A stretch of 64,000 nucleotides of DNA from CBDCGS01 sp965216915 (GTDB lineage: Bacteria > Pseudomonadota > Alphaproteobacteria > UBA828): the NCBI GenBank assembly GCA_965216915.1, contig CBDCGS010000011.1, forward strand, positions 1 through 64,000. Direction: 5' to 3'. A program made the translations under genes and the position numbers. Below are positions 52,134 through 60,721 of this stretch, piece by piece. The first letter of the stretch is position 1. The number at the start of each line of letters is the position of its first letter. Below the pieces are notes generated by a model, which saw nothing but the letters and a program-made list of their open reading frames with translations, did not search any database and was not told where the DNA came from.

Positions 52134-53906
52134 ATGGCCAACGCAACCAAGCTCGTGGATAAAGCGCCGGCCGCCACCGTCGATGCGGTGGCGCTCGAAG
52201 TGGTTCGCGCCGGCCTTCACTCGATCATCAGCGAAATGTCGATCACGCTGAACAGGACCTCCTATTCGACCATCCTGCGCGAGATCAACGATTATAGCTG
52301 CGTCTTGTTCGACAGCCGCGGCCGTCTGCTGGCCCAGGCCGAGGGCATCCCGATCTTCAACGGCAGCATGAACTTCGTGGTTGACGCGGTGCTCGACAAA
52401 TACCCCCTGGCCGCCATGCAACCGGGCGACATCTTCCTCTCGAACGATCCCTACACGGCGGGCGGCACGCACAAGAACGACATCAATGTCGTCATGCCGA
52501 TCTTCTGGCATGACGAGCTCGTGATGCTCGCGGCGAACAAAGCCCACCACCTCGACATCGGCGGGAAGGACCCAGGCAGCTGGTCGGCCGACGCACGCAA
52601 CACCTACCAGGAAGGTCTCTGTCTGCCCGCTCTCAGGCTTGCGCGGAACGGGGAGATGAACGAAGAGGTCATCGAGATCCTGATGGCCAACCTGCGCACG
52701 CCGACGCTCTCGCGTGGCGACTTTGGCGCCCAGATCGCGGCGCTGAAAACGGCGGAACTTCGCGCCCACGAATGGTTGGAGAGAAACGGCATCGAGATCC
52801 TCAGCCGCGCCGCGGACGAACTGTTGGATCACGGTGAACGCGTCGTGCGGGCCGCGATCGAGAAGATCCCCGACGGCACCTACAAGGCCTCCGGGTTCGC
52901 CGATGGCGACGGCGTTTCGGATGAACCGATCCCGATTGCCGTCACGGTCACGGTCGCTGGGAGCGACGTCACAATCGACTATGCCGGAAGCGGCGAGCAG
53001 CGCGAAGGCTCGGCCGGAAATTCCCATTGGGTCGTAACCGTCTCGATGACGCGCCAAGCGATCATGTTCTTCACCGACACCGCTCTCGGCGGCAATGAGG
53101 GATCATATCGGCCAATTCACGTGAAAGCGCCGAGTGGCTGCGTGTTCAATCCGGACTATCCGGCCCCTGTGACGACGGGCATGGGCAACATGGGAACGCG
53201 TCTCATTGAGCTCATCTTCCAAGCCCTCGCGGAGGTGATCCCGGAAGAGGTGATTGGCGGCACCTTCGGCTGCTTCAGCTGCATGACGCTCGGCGGCAAG
53301 GCTCCGGAAACCGACGGCGAGTTCGTGCACTTCGAATGCTATTCCGGCGGCTGGGGCGGTCGGAATCATGCCGACGGCAACAGCGCGACCGTCTCGCTCG
53401 GCAGTGGCGACGCGTACAACATCCCTGTCGAAGTGATGGAAACCACGACGCCAATCCTGATCTGCGAGAAGTTCGCCCTACAGGAACGGTCTGCCGGCGC
53501 GGGCCGGCACCGCGGTGGGTTCGGCACCGAGATCGACTACCGGATGACGGGCGAGGCAGAACTCGCCATCGCGCTCGATCGCGAACGGTTCCGGCCCTAC
53601 GGCCTGTTCGGCGGCCTCGAGGGCCGGGGCAGCGAGCTCGTGGTCGATCCAGGCGGAGCAAACGAGACAACGTTCGTTCGGGCCAGCGGCGTGAAGGTGC
53701 GAGAGGGCCTCTTGGTCCGCCATCGGACCGCCGGCGGCGGCGGCTACGGCCGGCCCGCGGAGCGCGATCCCAACTTGGTTGCCGAGGATTGCTTGAACGA
53801 GCTGATCTCGGTCGACGATGCGCGGGATCTCTATGGGGTGATCATCGACCCGGACACCATGGAGCCTGATCACACCGCCACGGCATCACGCCGCAAATCG
53901 ATGTAG
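52134..53906 (+). CDS. Hydantoinase/oxoprolinase subunit B, second set
   Basis: The 590-residue HyuB partner reads from ATG 52134, 13 bases after hyuA. RTSYSTILREINDYSCVLFDSRGRLLAQAEGIPIFNGSM, GDIFLSNDPYTAGGTHKNDINVVMPIF, KAHHLDIGGKDPGSWSADARNTYQEG and RTAGGGGYGRPAERDP are the family blocks. The start follows GGGGGCTGTAAAG. It sits between HyuA and a BMP-type importer in a single operon of at least seven genes reaching 58606. Confidence 0.92.
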   Translation: MANATKLVDKAPAATVDAVALEVVRAGLHSIISEMSITLNRTSYSTILREINDYSCVLFDSRGRLLAQAEGIPIFNGSMNFVVDAVLDKYPLAAMQPGDIFLSNDPYTAGGTHKNDINVVMPIFWHDELVMLAANKAHHLDIGGKDPGSWSADARNTYQEGLCLPALRLARNGEMNEEVIEILMANLRTPTLSRGDFGAQIAALKTAELRAHEWLERNGIEILSRAADELLDHGERVVRAAIEKIPDGTYKASGFADGDGVSDEPIPIAVTVTVAGSDVTIDYAGSGEQREGSAGNSHWVVTVSMTRQAIMFFTDTALGGNEGSYRPIHVKAPSGCVFNPDYPAPVTTGMGNMGTRLIELIFQALAEVIPEEVIGGTFGCFSCMTLGGKAPETDGEFVHFECYSGGWGGRNHADGNSATVSLGSGDAYNIPVEVMETTTPILICEKFALQERSAGAGRHRGGFGTEIDYRMTGEAELAIALDRERFRPYGLFGGLEGRGSELVVDPGGANETTFVRASGVKVREGLLVRHRTAGGGGYGRPAERDPNLVAEDCLNELISVDDARDLYGVIIDPDTMEPDHTATASRRKSM

Positions 53907-53977
53907 TGGCCGCTCGAACATGGTGTAGGGTTTGTTGGGCAAGGGAGCAATTCGCAAAAGCGGGAAGGGAGATGTTC

Positions 53978-55075
53978 ATGTGGAAATGGATGGTTGGGGC
54001 AGCCGCCGCCGTTGCGGTAAGCATGCTCACTCTTCCAACGCCGGCCGAGGCCGAGTTCAAGCTCGAGGGCGATCCCAAGATCGCCATGCTTCAACTCGCC
54101 ACGGTCAATGACGGCGGTTGGTCGGAAGCACTCGAATATGCACGCCTCAAGACCGAAAAAGCGCTTGATGTGGAGATCGCCTATACCGAGAACGTGCCGG
54201 AGGATAATTCCGAGATCCTGCGGATCATCGATCTCTACGTCGACCGCGGCTACAACATCATCATCGGCACCTCCTGGGGCTATGGCGATGCCTTTCTCGA
54301 GGCCGCCAAGAAACATCCCAATGTCGCGTTCCTCAACTGCGCCGGCGAGACAAACGCCGCCAATCTCGAGAGCTTCTACGCGCGAAGCTATCAGGGCTGG
54401 TATCTCGCCGGGATCGTCGCGGGCCATCTGACCAAGACCAAGAAGGTCGGCACCATCGGCGGTTATCCGCTCGGCGTGGTCAATTGGGATCTCAACGCCT
54501 TCCTGCGCGGCGCTCAGTCCGTCGATCCCGAGATCGAGATGGTCGGCGTGTTCGTCAACACCTGGTACGACCCGGTCAAGGAGACCCAGGCGGCAGAAGC
54601 GCTGCTCGAGCAAGGGGTCGACGTGCTGGGCTCGAACATGAGCACGCCCGGACCGCATCTCGCCTTTCAGAACCAAGGCAAATGGTCGGTCGGCTTCCAG
54701 GTCGACGTCTCGGATCAGGCCCCCGAGGCGGTCGCGACGTCGATGGTGTACAAATGGGAGGCCTATTTGATCCCGACGATTGAGTCGATCATCGCCGGGA
54801 CCTGGAGCCCCAGCGAGTGGGGCTGGTGGGAAGGCATCAAGACCGGCCTCTTCGATGTCGAGCCGATCGCTGACTGGGTCCCCGCGGCTGCGATCAAGGA
54901 CGTCACCGCGGCGCGCCAGGCCATGATTGACGGCACGCTCGATCCGTTCCAGGGCCCGCTCTACAAGCAGGATGGCTCGCTCGCCGTCGCCGACGGAGAG
55001 GTTCTCTCCGATGAGAATCTCTGGGCCATGAACTACTTCATTCAGGGGTCGATCGGGACGATGCCCTCTGAATAG
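53978..55075 (+). CDS. BMP-family ABC transporter substrate-binding protein
   Basis: The 365-residue protein reads from ATG 53978, six bases behind AGGGAG. A Sec signal (WKWMVGAAAAVAVSMLTLPTPAEA) precedes the mature periplasmic binding protein. KIAMLQLATVNDGGWSEALEYA, GYNIIIGTSWGYGDAFLEAAKKHPNVAFLNCAGETN and FYARSYQGWYLAGIVAGHLTKTKKVGTIGG are the BMP/PnrA family blocks. Members bind nucleosides or other nitrogen heterocycles. The mature protein is rich in Trp and Tyr near the C-terminus, which would suit an aromatic or planar ligand. It lies in one operon with two permeases and an ATPase. Confidence 0.9.
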   Translation: MWKWMVGAAAAVAVSMLTLPTPAEAEFKLEGDPKIAMLQLATVNDGGWSEALEYARLKTEKALDVEIAYTENVPEDNSEILRIIDLYVDRGYNIIIGTSWGYGDAFLEAAKKHPNVAFLNCAGETNAANLESFYARSYQGWYLAGIVAGHLTKTKKVGTIGGYPLGVVNWDLNAFLRGAQSVDPEIEMVGVFVNTWYDPVKETQAAEALLEQGVDVLGSNMSTPGPHLAFQNQGKWSVGFQVDVSDQAPEAVATSMVYKWEAYLIPTIESIIAGTWSPSEWGWWEGIKTGLFDVEPIADWVPAAAIKDVTAARQAMIDGTLDPFQGPLYKQDGSLAVADGEVLSDENLWAMNYFIQGSIGTMPSE

Positions 55076-55111
55076 GCTGCGCCGAGGCGCTCTTCCTCTC
55101 GTGTAACGGCG

Positions 55112-56614
55112 ATGGGCAAAGCGTTACAGGTCCTCGACGCGAGCAAGGGGTTCGACGGCCGACCGGCGCTGCGCCACGCCTCATTCGAATGCGAGTGGGG
55201 CGAGGTGCATGCGCTGCTCGGCGAGAACGGCGCCGGCAAGTCGACCTTGATGAACGTCGCCTGCGGGCTCTATGCGCCAGACCAAGGGTCGGTCGCGATC
55301 GACGGCGAGCCCGTCAGCATCACGGAGCCGGCGGATGCGTCGCGGCTCGGCATCGGCATGGTCCACCAGCACTACAAGCTGGTGGGCCGGTTTTCGGTCG
55401 CCGAAAACATCGTGCTCGCGTGCGGGCCGGTGCTCGGCATCCGTCGTACCCGTGATGCGGCGAACGCCGTCGTGGCGAAGGCGGCGGAAGTCGGTTTCGA
55501 AATCGATCCCAACGCGGTGGTGGGCGCGCTTTCGGTCGGCGAGCAGCAGCGCATCGAGATCCTCAAGGTGTTGCTGCTTGGTGCGAAAATACTGATCCTC
55601 GACGAGCCCACCGCGGTGCTGACGGATCAGGAATCCGAAGCCGCGCTCTCGTTCCTGCAGCGCCTCGCTCAAGAGGGGCATGCCGTCATCCTGATCACCC
55701 ACAAGCTGCGGGAGGTCATCGGATACGCGTCGCGCGTGACTGTCATGCGGCACGGAAAAACGGTGTTGGCAGGGGCCGAAACCGCGGGCCTCGACGCCGG
55801 CGCACTGGCGCGCACGATGGTCGGCGAGGAAACGATCAAGGAGGAGCGCCACCAGCGTAGCCTCGGCGCAGTGCGGCTTCACGTGGAGAACCTAACGGTG
55901 AGCCGGATCGGCGGCGGGATCGGCGTGGATAGTGTCGGCATCGTCGTGCGCGCCGGAGAGGTCTATGGCGTCGCCGGTGTCGGGGGCAACGGCCAGCAGG
56001 AGTTGGCCGATGCGTTGATGGGCATGCGAAGCCCGCTCACGGGCCAGATCACGATGGACGGCGCCGATGTCGCGGGGAAGGGCGTGGCCGCGTTTCGCCG
56101 TCAGGGCATGCGCGCGATTCCGGCCGACCGGTTTCGCACCGGGCTCCTCGCGGATCTCACGGTCTCCGAGAACCTCGGCGTGACCGGTGTTCCCGCGGGC
56201 CAGTTTGGTGGCTGGGCGTGGGTGAACCGTGGAGCCATGCGTGCCGCCGCGTCGCGCGCCATCGAAGCCTATGCGATCCAGGGCGCGGCGCCGAGCACAC
56301 CCGCCCGCTTGCTCTCGGGCGGCAATGCCCAGAAGCTGCTGCTCTCTCGCGAACTCGGCCATGACACGAGCGTGATGATCGCCCATTCGCCAACCCGGGG
56401 TCTCGATGTCAACGCCTATCAAACGGTCCACAATCTCATTCAGCAAGCCGCCGATCGTCGAACCGCCTGCGTGCTGATCAGCGAGGATTTGGAGGAGGTG
56501 CTGGCGATCTCGACGACGATTGCGGTCATCAGCCGGGGCCGAATCGTCGGAGAATTCGCCGCGGATCAAGTGTCGCGTGAGGAAATCGGCAAATTGATGC
56601 TCGGCCATGATTAG
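55112..56614 (+). CDS. ABC transporter ATP-binding protein with two ATPase domains
   Basis: The 500-residue protein has the NupO/YufO arrangement. The first domain carries Walker A GENGAGKST (37-45), signature SVGEQQR (141-147) and Walker B LILDEPTAVL (161-170), and His in ILITHKL. The second domain is degenerate in Walker A (GVGGNGQQE) while keeping LSGGNAQK, which is usual for this family. It energises the importer formed with the two permeases downstream. Its stop region overlaps the first permease start by eight bases (56607-56614). Confidence 0.93.
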   Translation: MGKALQVLDASKGFDGRPALRHASFECEWGEVHALLGENGAGKSTLMNVACGLYAPDQGSVAIDGEPVSITEPADASRLGIGMVHQHYKLVGRFSVAENIVLACGPVLGIRRTRDAANAVVAKAAEVGFEIDPNAVVGALSVGEQQRIEILKVLLLGAKILILDEPTAVLTDQESEAALSFLQRLAQEGHAVILITHKLREVIGYASRVTVMRHGKTVLAGAETAGLDAGALARTMVGEETIKEERHQRSLGAVRLHVENLTVSRIGGGIGVDSVGIVVRAGEVYGVAGVGGNGQQELADALMGMRSPLTGQITMDGADVAGKGVAAFRRQGMRAIPADRFRTGLLADLTVSENLGVTGVPAGQFGGWAWVNRGAMRAAASRAIEAYAIQGAAPSTPARLLSGGNAQKLLLSRELGHDTSVMIAHSPTRGLDVNAYQTVHNLIQQAADRRTACVLISEDLEEVLAISTTIAVISRGRIVGEFAADQVSREEIGKLMLGHD

Positions 56615-57677
56615 GCCGATCTACCTCGTCCCACGCCAGGAAGTCCCGCTGTGGCTCCGGTCCGCGACGTTCGTCGGCGGCATCGCGCTCGGGCTCCTCA
56701 TCGCCTTCGGCATTCTCGTCGCGAGCGGCGTGAAACCCGGGCAGATCATCAACGAATTCGTGGTGTACGTCTTCCTCGACCTCAACGGTCTCGCTCAGCT
56801 CGTCACGGCGTCGACGCCGCTCGTGCTCGTGGGCCTTGCCTCGGCCGCGGCGCTCAAGCTGAAATTTTGGAATATCGGCGTCGAGGGCCAAATGTGGCTC
56901 GGCGCGATCGCAGCAACCGGCGTCGCCCTCTTCGACATTGGTCCCGACTGGTTTCGCTTGCCGCTCATGATGATCGCCGCGGCGGTCGCCGGGGCAGCCT
57001 GGGTCGGAATGCCCGCTTTCCTCAAGATCCGCTTCGGCGTGAACGAGATCATCACCACACTGCTTCTCACCTACGTCGCCTTCAAGCTCGTCGAGCATCT
57101 CCTGTTCGGCCCTTGGCATGACCCGGGCAGCGCCTTCCCCAATTCTCGCCGATACGATGAGGACACCGAGCGGCTCGCGCGGCTCGGCTGGGGCTCGTCG
57201 CACACCGGCATCTGGATTGCGGCCGGCGCGAGCGTGGTTCTCTGGTTCATCATGGCCCGCTCGCGCCTGGGCTTTTACATGGACGCGATCGGCGTCAACG
57301 CGGAGACGGCGCGGGCGGCGGGAATTCCGGTGGTCCTGACGGTCTCGCTCGCCGTCATCATGTCGGGTGGGCTGGCCGGGATCGCCGGAGCCGGCCTGGT
57401 GGCGGGGCAGGAATACAAGCTCACCCTGTTCGTCGCCGGGGGCTACACGTTTAGCGGCATCGTCATCGCGTTCATCGGTCGCTTCCGGCCGATCCCGGTG
57501 GTGATCACCGCCTTCGTCGTGGGCGGTGTCTACACCGCCGGTGACACGCTCATGGTGTTCTATCAGCTCCCCCGGGCGATCACGACGCTCATCGAAGCGG
57601 TGATCCTGTTCAGCCTGATCGTGGTCGAGTTCTTCAGTCGCTACCACATCGCCTTCGCCGCGCGGGAGAAGGCATAG
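56607..57677 (+). CDS. ABC transporter permease, first (BMP/NupP-type)
   Basis: The 356-residue inner membrane protein has about nine hydrophobic segments. LKFWNIGVEGQMWLGAIAATGVALF, GVNEIITTLLLTYVAFKLVE and AGIAGAGLVAGQEYKL match the branched-chain-like permease fold of the nucleoside-type importers. The start ATG 56607 lies inside the ATPase gene. It pairs with the second permease, whose GTG overlaps its stop by one base. Confidence 0.92.
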   Translation: MIRPIYLVPRQEVPLWLRSATFVGGIALGLLIAFGILVASGVKPGQIINEFVVYVFLDLNGLAQLVTASTPLVLVGLASAAALKLKFWNIGVEGQMWLGAIAATGVALFDIGPDWFRLPLMMIAAAVAGAAWVGMPAFLKIRFGVNEIITTLLLTYVAFKLVEHLLFGPWHDPGSAFPNSRRYDEDTERLARLGWGSSHTGIWIAAGASVVLWFIMARSRLGFYMDAIGVNAETARAAGIPVVLTVSLAVIMSGGLAGIAGAGLVAGQEYKLTLFVAGGYTFSGIVIAFIGRFRPIPVVITAFVVGGVYTAGDTLMVFYQLPRAITTLIEAVILFSLIVVEFFSRYHIAFAAREKA

Positions 57678-58606
57678 TGGCCGGAGACTTCGTCCTCAAC
57701 TGGCTGGCGACCACGCCAAGCTTCGCGGCGCCCTATCTGATCGCCGCCCTCGGCCTGATGATCAATGAGCGGGCCGGGGTGCTCAATCTAGGCTGCGAAG
57801 GCGTCATGCTGGTCGGCGCTCTGACATCAGCGATCGTGAGCTTTCACACGGGGTCCGCGGGCGCGGGCGTGCCGACCGCCATGGCGGCAGGTGCCCTCGT
57901 CGCGCTTGTCTTCGGAATCGCCGTGGTCATCTTCCGCACCGACCAAGTCTTGACCGGTCTCATCATCGTCGCCCTCGGTGACGGGTTAACCGGCGTCGTC
58001 GGCCGCCCCTATATGTTCGAGGGCGTCGCGGGGTTTCAAAACCTTGATCTCGGCGTGCTCAGCGACATCCCATGGATCGGGCCGATCGTCTTCCAGCAGG
58101 ACATCTTGATCTATGCCACCATCGTGCTCGCCGTGCTGGTCTGGTTGGGATTGCACAGGTCGAACATCGGCTTGCGCTTGCGGGCGGTCGGCGAAGATCC
58201 GGCGACCGCCGATATCGCCGGCGTGAACGTGCAGCTCTTTCGGCTGACGGCCGTGGTCATCGGCGGCGCGCTCAGCGGCCTTGCCGGCGCTTATCTCGTG
58301 CTTGCCTCAAGCCATGTCTGGATTGAGCACATGGTGGCGGGGCGCGGCTGGATCGTCATCGCGCTCGTCATCTTCTCAGGCTGGCGACCCGGGCGCGCGG
58401 TGATCGGCGCCCTCATCTTTGGCGGTGCCGAAGCCCTGATGCCGCGCATCCAGGCGATCGGCATCGATTTGCCGATCTACATCCTCGGCATGCTTCCCTA
58501 CGTTCTGACGCTCGCAGTCCTGATCGCGCCGACGATCCTACGCGGCGAGAAATCGCCCGCGCCGAGCAGCCTCCTCATGATCTATCTTCGCCAAGACCGC
58601 CGTTGA
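57677..58606 (+). CDS. ABC transporter permease, second (BMP/NupQ-type)
   Basis: The 309-residue inner membrane protein reads from GTG 57677 (taGTG, sharing one base with the previous stop). LMINERAGVLNLGCEGVMLVGALTSAIVSF, GLIIVALGDGLTGVVGRPYM and SGLAGAYLVLASSHVWIEHMVAGRGWIVIALVIFSGWRPGRA are the family blocks. It is the last gene in the transporter and operon; the DUF1989 gene beyond it runs in the opposite direction. Confidence 0.92.
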   Translation: MAGDFVLNWLATTPSFAAPYLIAALGLMINERAGVLNLGCEGVMLVGALTSAIVSFHTGSAGAGVPTAMAAGALVALVFGIAVVIFRTDQVLTGLIIVALGDGLTGVVGRPYMFEGVAGFQNLDLGVLSDIPWIGPIVFQQDILIYATIVLAVLVWLGLHRSNIGLRLRAVGEDPATADIAGVNVQLFRLTAVVIGGALSGLAGAYLVLASSHVWIEHMVAGRGWIVIALVIFSGWRPGRAVIGALIFGGAEALMPRIQAIGIDLPIYILGMLPYVLTLAVLIAPTILRGEKSPAPSSLLMIYLRQDRR

Positions 58607-58662
58607 CGGCGGGCCGTGCGGAACGGGGCGCACCGGCCGAACGCCGCGCCAACGCCGCGGGA

Positions 58663-59271
58663 CTACCCGCCGAGCTCGATGCGAATGTCGGTCGGCTGGC
58701 CGCCACAGGTCGAGTTCAAGTCCTGCGGGCACGCCGAGACCACGATATAGGCCGGCATCTCGGCGCGTAGCACGAGGTTGTCTCCCGCCTTGGTCGAGGG
58801 TGCGCGGATCTCCATCGTACCGTCGGGATGGACGAAGAAATTGGTGAAGAGGTTCCAGGGTTGCGGCGAGTAGGGCAGAGAAAGGCCGAGCGTCTCCAGC
58901 GCGATGTGCAGATTGTCTTGGCAATTCGCGTGGCTCTCGTCGGCCCCGAGCTCGACATAGCGTGTCCGGTCGCAAGCGGCGTATTGCATGTCATGCTCGC
59001 CCGGCGAGTTGTCCTCGATCATCGTCACGATCTTTCGACGCCGCGTCGTGTATGCCGAATCGCCGCACTGCGGGCAGAGCTTTGAGATCGAAGGCCGCGT
59101 GTGTTCGCAGGACAAATGCTCGTAGATGTCGTCCTTGCAGAAGGCCCAGAAATCAACCGGCTGGGAGCCTTCCAGATCGGTAATCCTGATCAGATCACCC
59201 TCGGCGACCTCGAAGCCGAGGCCGGTGCGCGCCGCGACGTGGTGCGTCGTTCGTGCCTGAAAGCCCGCCAT
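58663..59271 (-). CDS. DUF1989 (urea carboxylase-associated) protein
   Basis: The 202-residue protein reads from ATG 59271, preceded by GGAGGAGGG. GDLIRITDLEGSQPVDFWAFC, PPYSPQPWNLF-type residues (SLPYSPQPWNLFTNFFVHPDG) and SACPQDLNSTCGGQPTDI are hallmarks of the DUF1989 fold, named for genes next to urea carboxylase. Two members were shown in recent work to form a carboxyguanidine deiminase, so a guanidino or ureido substrate is plausible. LCPQCGDSAY is a CxxC that could bind zinc. It is convergent with the importer operon, though its product suits the same pathway. Confidence 0.85.
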   Translation of the reverse strand: MAGFQARTTHHVAARTGLGFEVAEGDLIRITDLEGSQPVDFWAFCKDDIYEHLSCEHTRPSISKLCPQCGDSAYTTRRRKIVTMIEDNSPGEHDMQYAACDRTRYVELGADESHANCQDNLHIALETLGLSLPYSPQPWNLFTNFFVHPDGTMEIRAPSTKAGDNLVLRAEMPAYIVVSACPQDLNSTCGGQPTDIRIELGG

Positions 59272-59489
59272 TATTCCCTCCTCCATTGTGCCGATCGGAT
59301 GATAGCCCACGATCCGCGGTTGGCGGAAGCGACCGTCCGGCATCGCGGGCAAAGAGCGCTGTGCGCCGGACGAAGGCGGCGTGAAGAGGGGATTGCCGTT
59401 CCGCAATCCGCCTCCGCGTGTTACGCCAACGAAGCACGGGACAAGCGAGCCTGGTCGGGAGGGCGCCTTCGCGCCCGTGGGAGATGCGG

Positions 59490-60266
59490 ATGACAGACGC
59501 CAAGACCCCGGTGTTGCTGGTCGGTGAATCCTGGATGACCGCGGCGACGCACTTCAAGGGGTGGGACCATTTTGCGAGCGCCACGTTCCATCTCGGCGCC
59601 GAACCGCTGGTCGATGCGCTCCGGGAATCGCCCTTCGCGCTCACCTACATGCCGGCACACGAGGCGACCAGCGCATTTCCCCTGTCTCTCGAGGGACTCA
59701 ATGCCTTCGCGGCGATCATCCTGAGCGACATCGGCGCCAACTCGCTCTTGCTTCATCCGGACGTTTGGCTTCATGGCACGCGCGTGCCGAACCGACTGGC
59801 GCTGATCCGCGACTATGTCGAATCCGGCGGCGGCCTCCTCATGGTCGGGGGCTATTTGAGCTTTCAGGGCATCAACGGCAGCGCCCGGTATCGCGGCACG
59901 CCGGTGGAGCAGGTGCTGCCCGTGGAGATGCTCCCCTATGACGACCGCATCGAGGTGCCCGAGGGCTTCCTTCCCGAGATCGTCGGCCCGGCTGAGCACC
60001 CGATCCTGGACGGCCTCGCGGGTGATTGGCCTCACCTTCTGGGGGCGAACGAGGTTCGCGCGAAAACCGGCGGCACCCTGCTCGCGCGCCTTCCTGTGGC
60101 GCAGGGAGGCCATCCGCTGCTGATCGCCGGTGAGAGCGGCGCCGGCCGCACGCTCGCATGGACGTCGGACATCGGCCCACACTGGCTGCCCGCTGAATTT
60201 GTTGCCTGGCCGGGATATCAACAGCTCTGGTGCCAGGCCCTCGCGTGGCTCACCAAGAAACGATGA
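59490..60266 (+). CDS. Glutamine amidotransferase-like (ThuA/GATase1-like) protein
   Basis: The 258-residue protein reads from ATG 59490 (ATG 59484 is equally possible). VLLVGESWMTAATHFKGWDHFASATFHLGAEPLVDALRESPFAL and IRDYVESGGGLLMVGGYLSFQGI have the class I amidotransferase-like beta-alpha layout, with PAEHPILDGL and GRTLAWTSDIGPHWLP later. No Cys at the nucleophile elbow is evident (GGYLSFQ), so enzyme activity is doubtful. Such proteins accompany amidohydrolase operons; the role here is unknown. Confidence 0.75.
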   Translation: MTDAKTPVLLVGESWMTAATHFKGWDHFASATFHLGAEPLVDALRESPFALTYMPAHEATSAFPLSLEGLNAFAAIILSDIGANSLLLHPDVWLHGTRVPNRLALIRDYVESGGGLLMVGGYLSFQGINGSARYRGTPVEQVLPVEMLPYDDRIEVPEGFLPEIVGPAEHPILDGLAGDWPHLLGANEVRAKTGGTLLARLPVAQGGHPLLIAGESGAGRTLAWTSDIGPHWLPAEFVAWPGYQQLWCQALAWLTKKR

Positions 60267-60355
60267 CCACAGCGCGAGGACCGGTATCCAAGTGACGAGA
60301 AAGGCGCGCCGCCTCCCGGCTGGAAGCGGCAAGACTGCTTCATGTCAATGCGATA

Positions 60356-60445
60356 TGGCGGAGGGGGTGGGATTCGAACCCACGGTACGCGCAAGCGTAC
60401 AACGGTTTTCGAGACCGCCCCGTTCGACCACTCCGGCACCCCTCC
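60356..60445 (-). tRNA. tRNA-Ser (CGA)
   Basis: Read on the minus strand, the 90-base sequence folds with a 7-bp acceptor stem (GGAGGGG with CCCCTCC), discriminator G and an encoded CCA at 60358-60356. The anticodon loop CTCGAAA gives anticodon CGA, reading UCG serine codons. A long variable arm (GTACGCTTGCGCGTAC, a 5-6 bp stem) is typical of tRNA-Ser, and the T-loop GTGGGTTCGAATCCCAC is standard. No terminator was clear downstream. Confidence 0.95.
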
Positions 60446-60602
60446 GCTGGCGCGACCGCGCGGGCAGCCCTAAGTACGACGACACCGAGAGCCGCGCAAG
60501 CGTCCTGCCGCTCACCCCACGCCACCGCCGCAGGCTCGATTGACAGCAGCCACCGGACCGTTATAGTGCCGCGGTTTCCGCCGGGCCCAACCTGCGGTTT
60601 CG

Positions 60603-60708
60603 CTAGAGCATTTCACGCTCGCCTATGCTCACGCGAATGCTCTATCTGGTTGAAATTGAAGCAAATGCGTCGTCGCAGGTGATCGCACCTGCTCGGGGTT
60701 TGCTCTAG
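60603..60708 (-). repeat. Three-hairpin palindromic repeat, copy 4
   Basis: This 106-bp copy lies in the opposite orientation to the other three, bounded by CTAGAGCA (60603-60610) and TGCTCTAG (60701-60708). GCAGGTG-ATCG-CACCTGC is at 60675-60692. It is nearly identical to copy 1. It lies in the divergent gap between the tRNA-Ser and rplU genes, ending 13 bases before the rplU start, so it must be transcribed as the rplU leader or carry its promoter. Confidence 0.88.
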
Positions 60709-60721
60709 CTAGGACCGAGCC

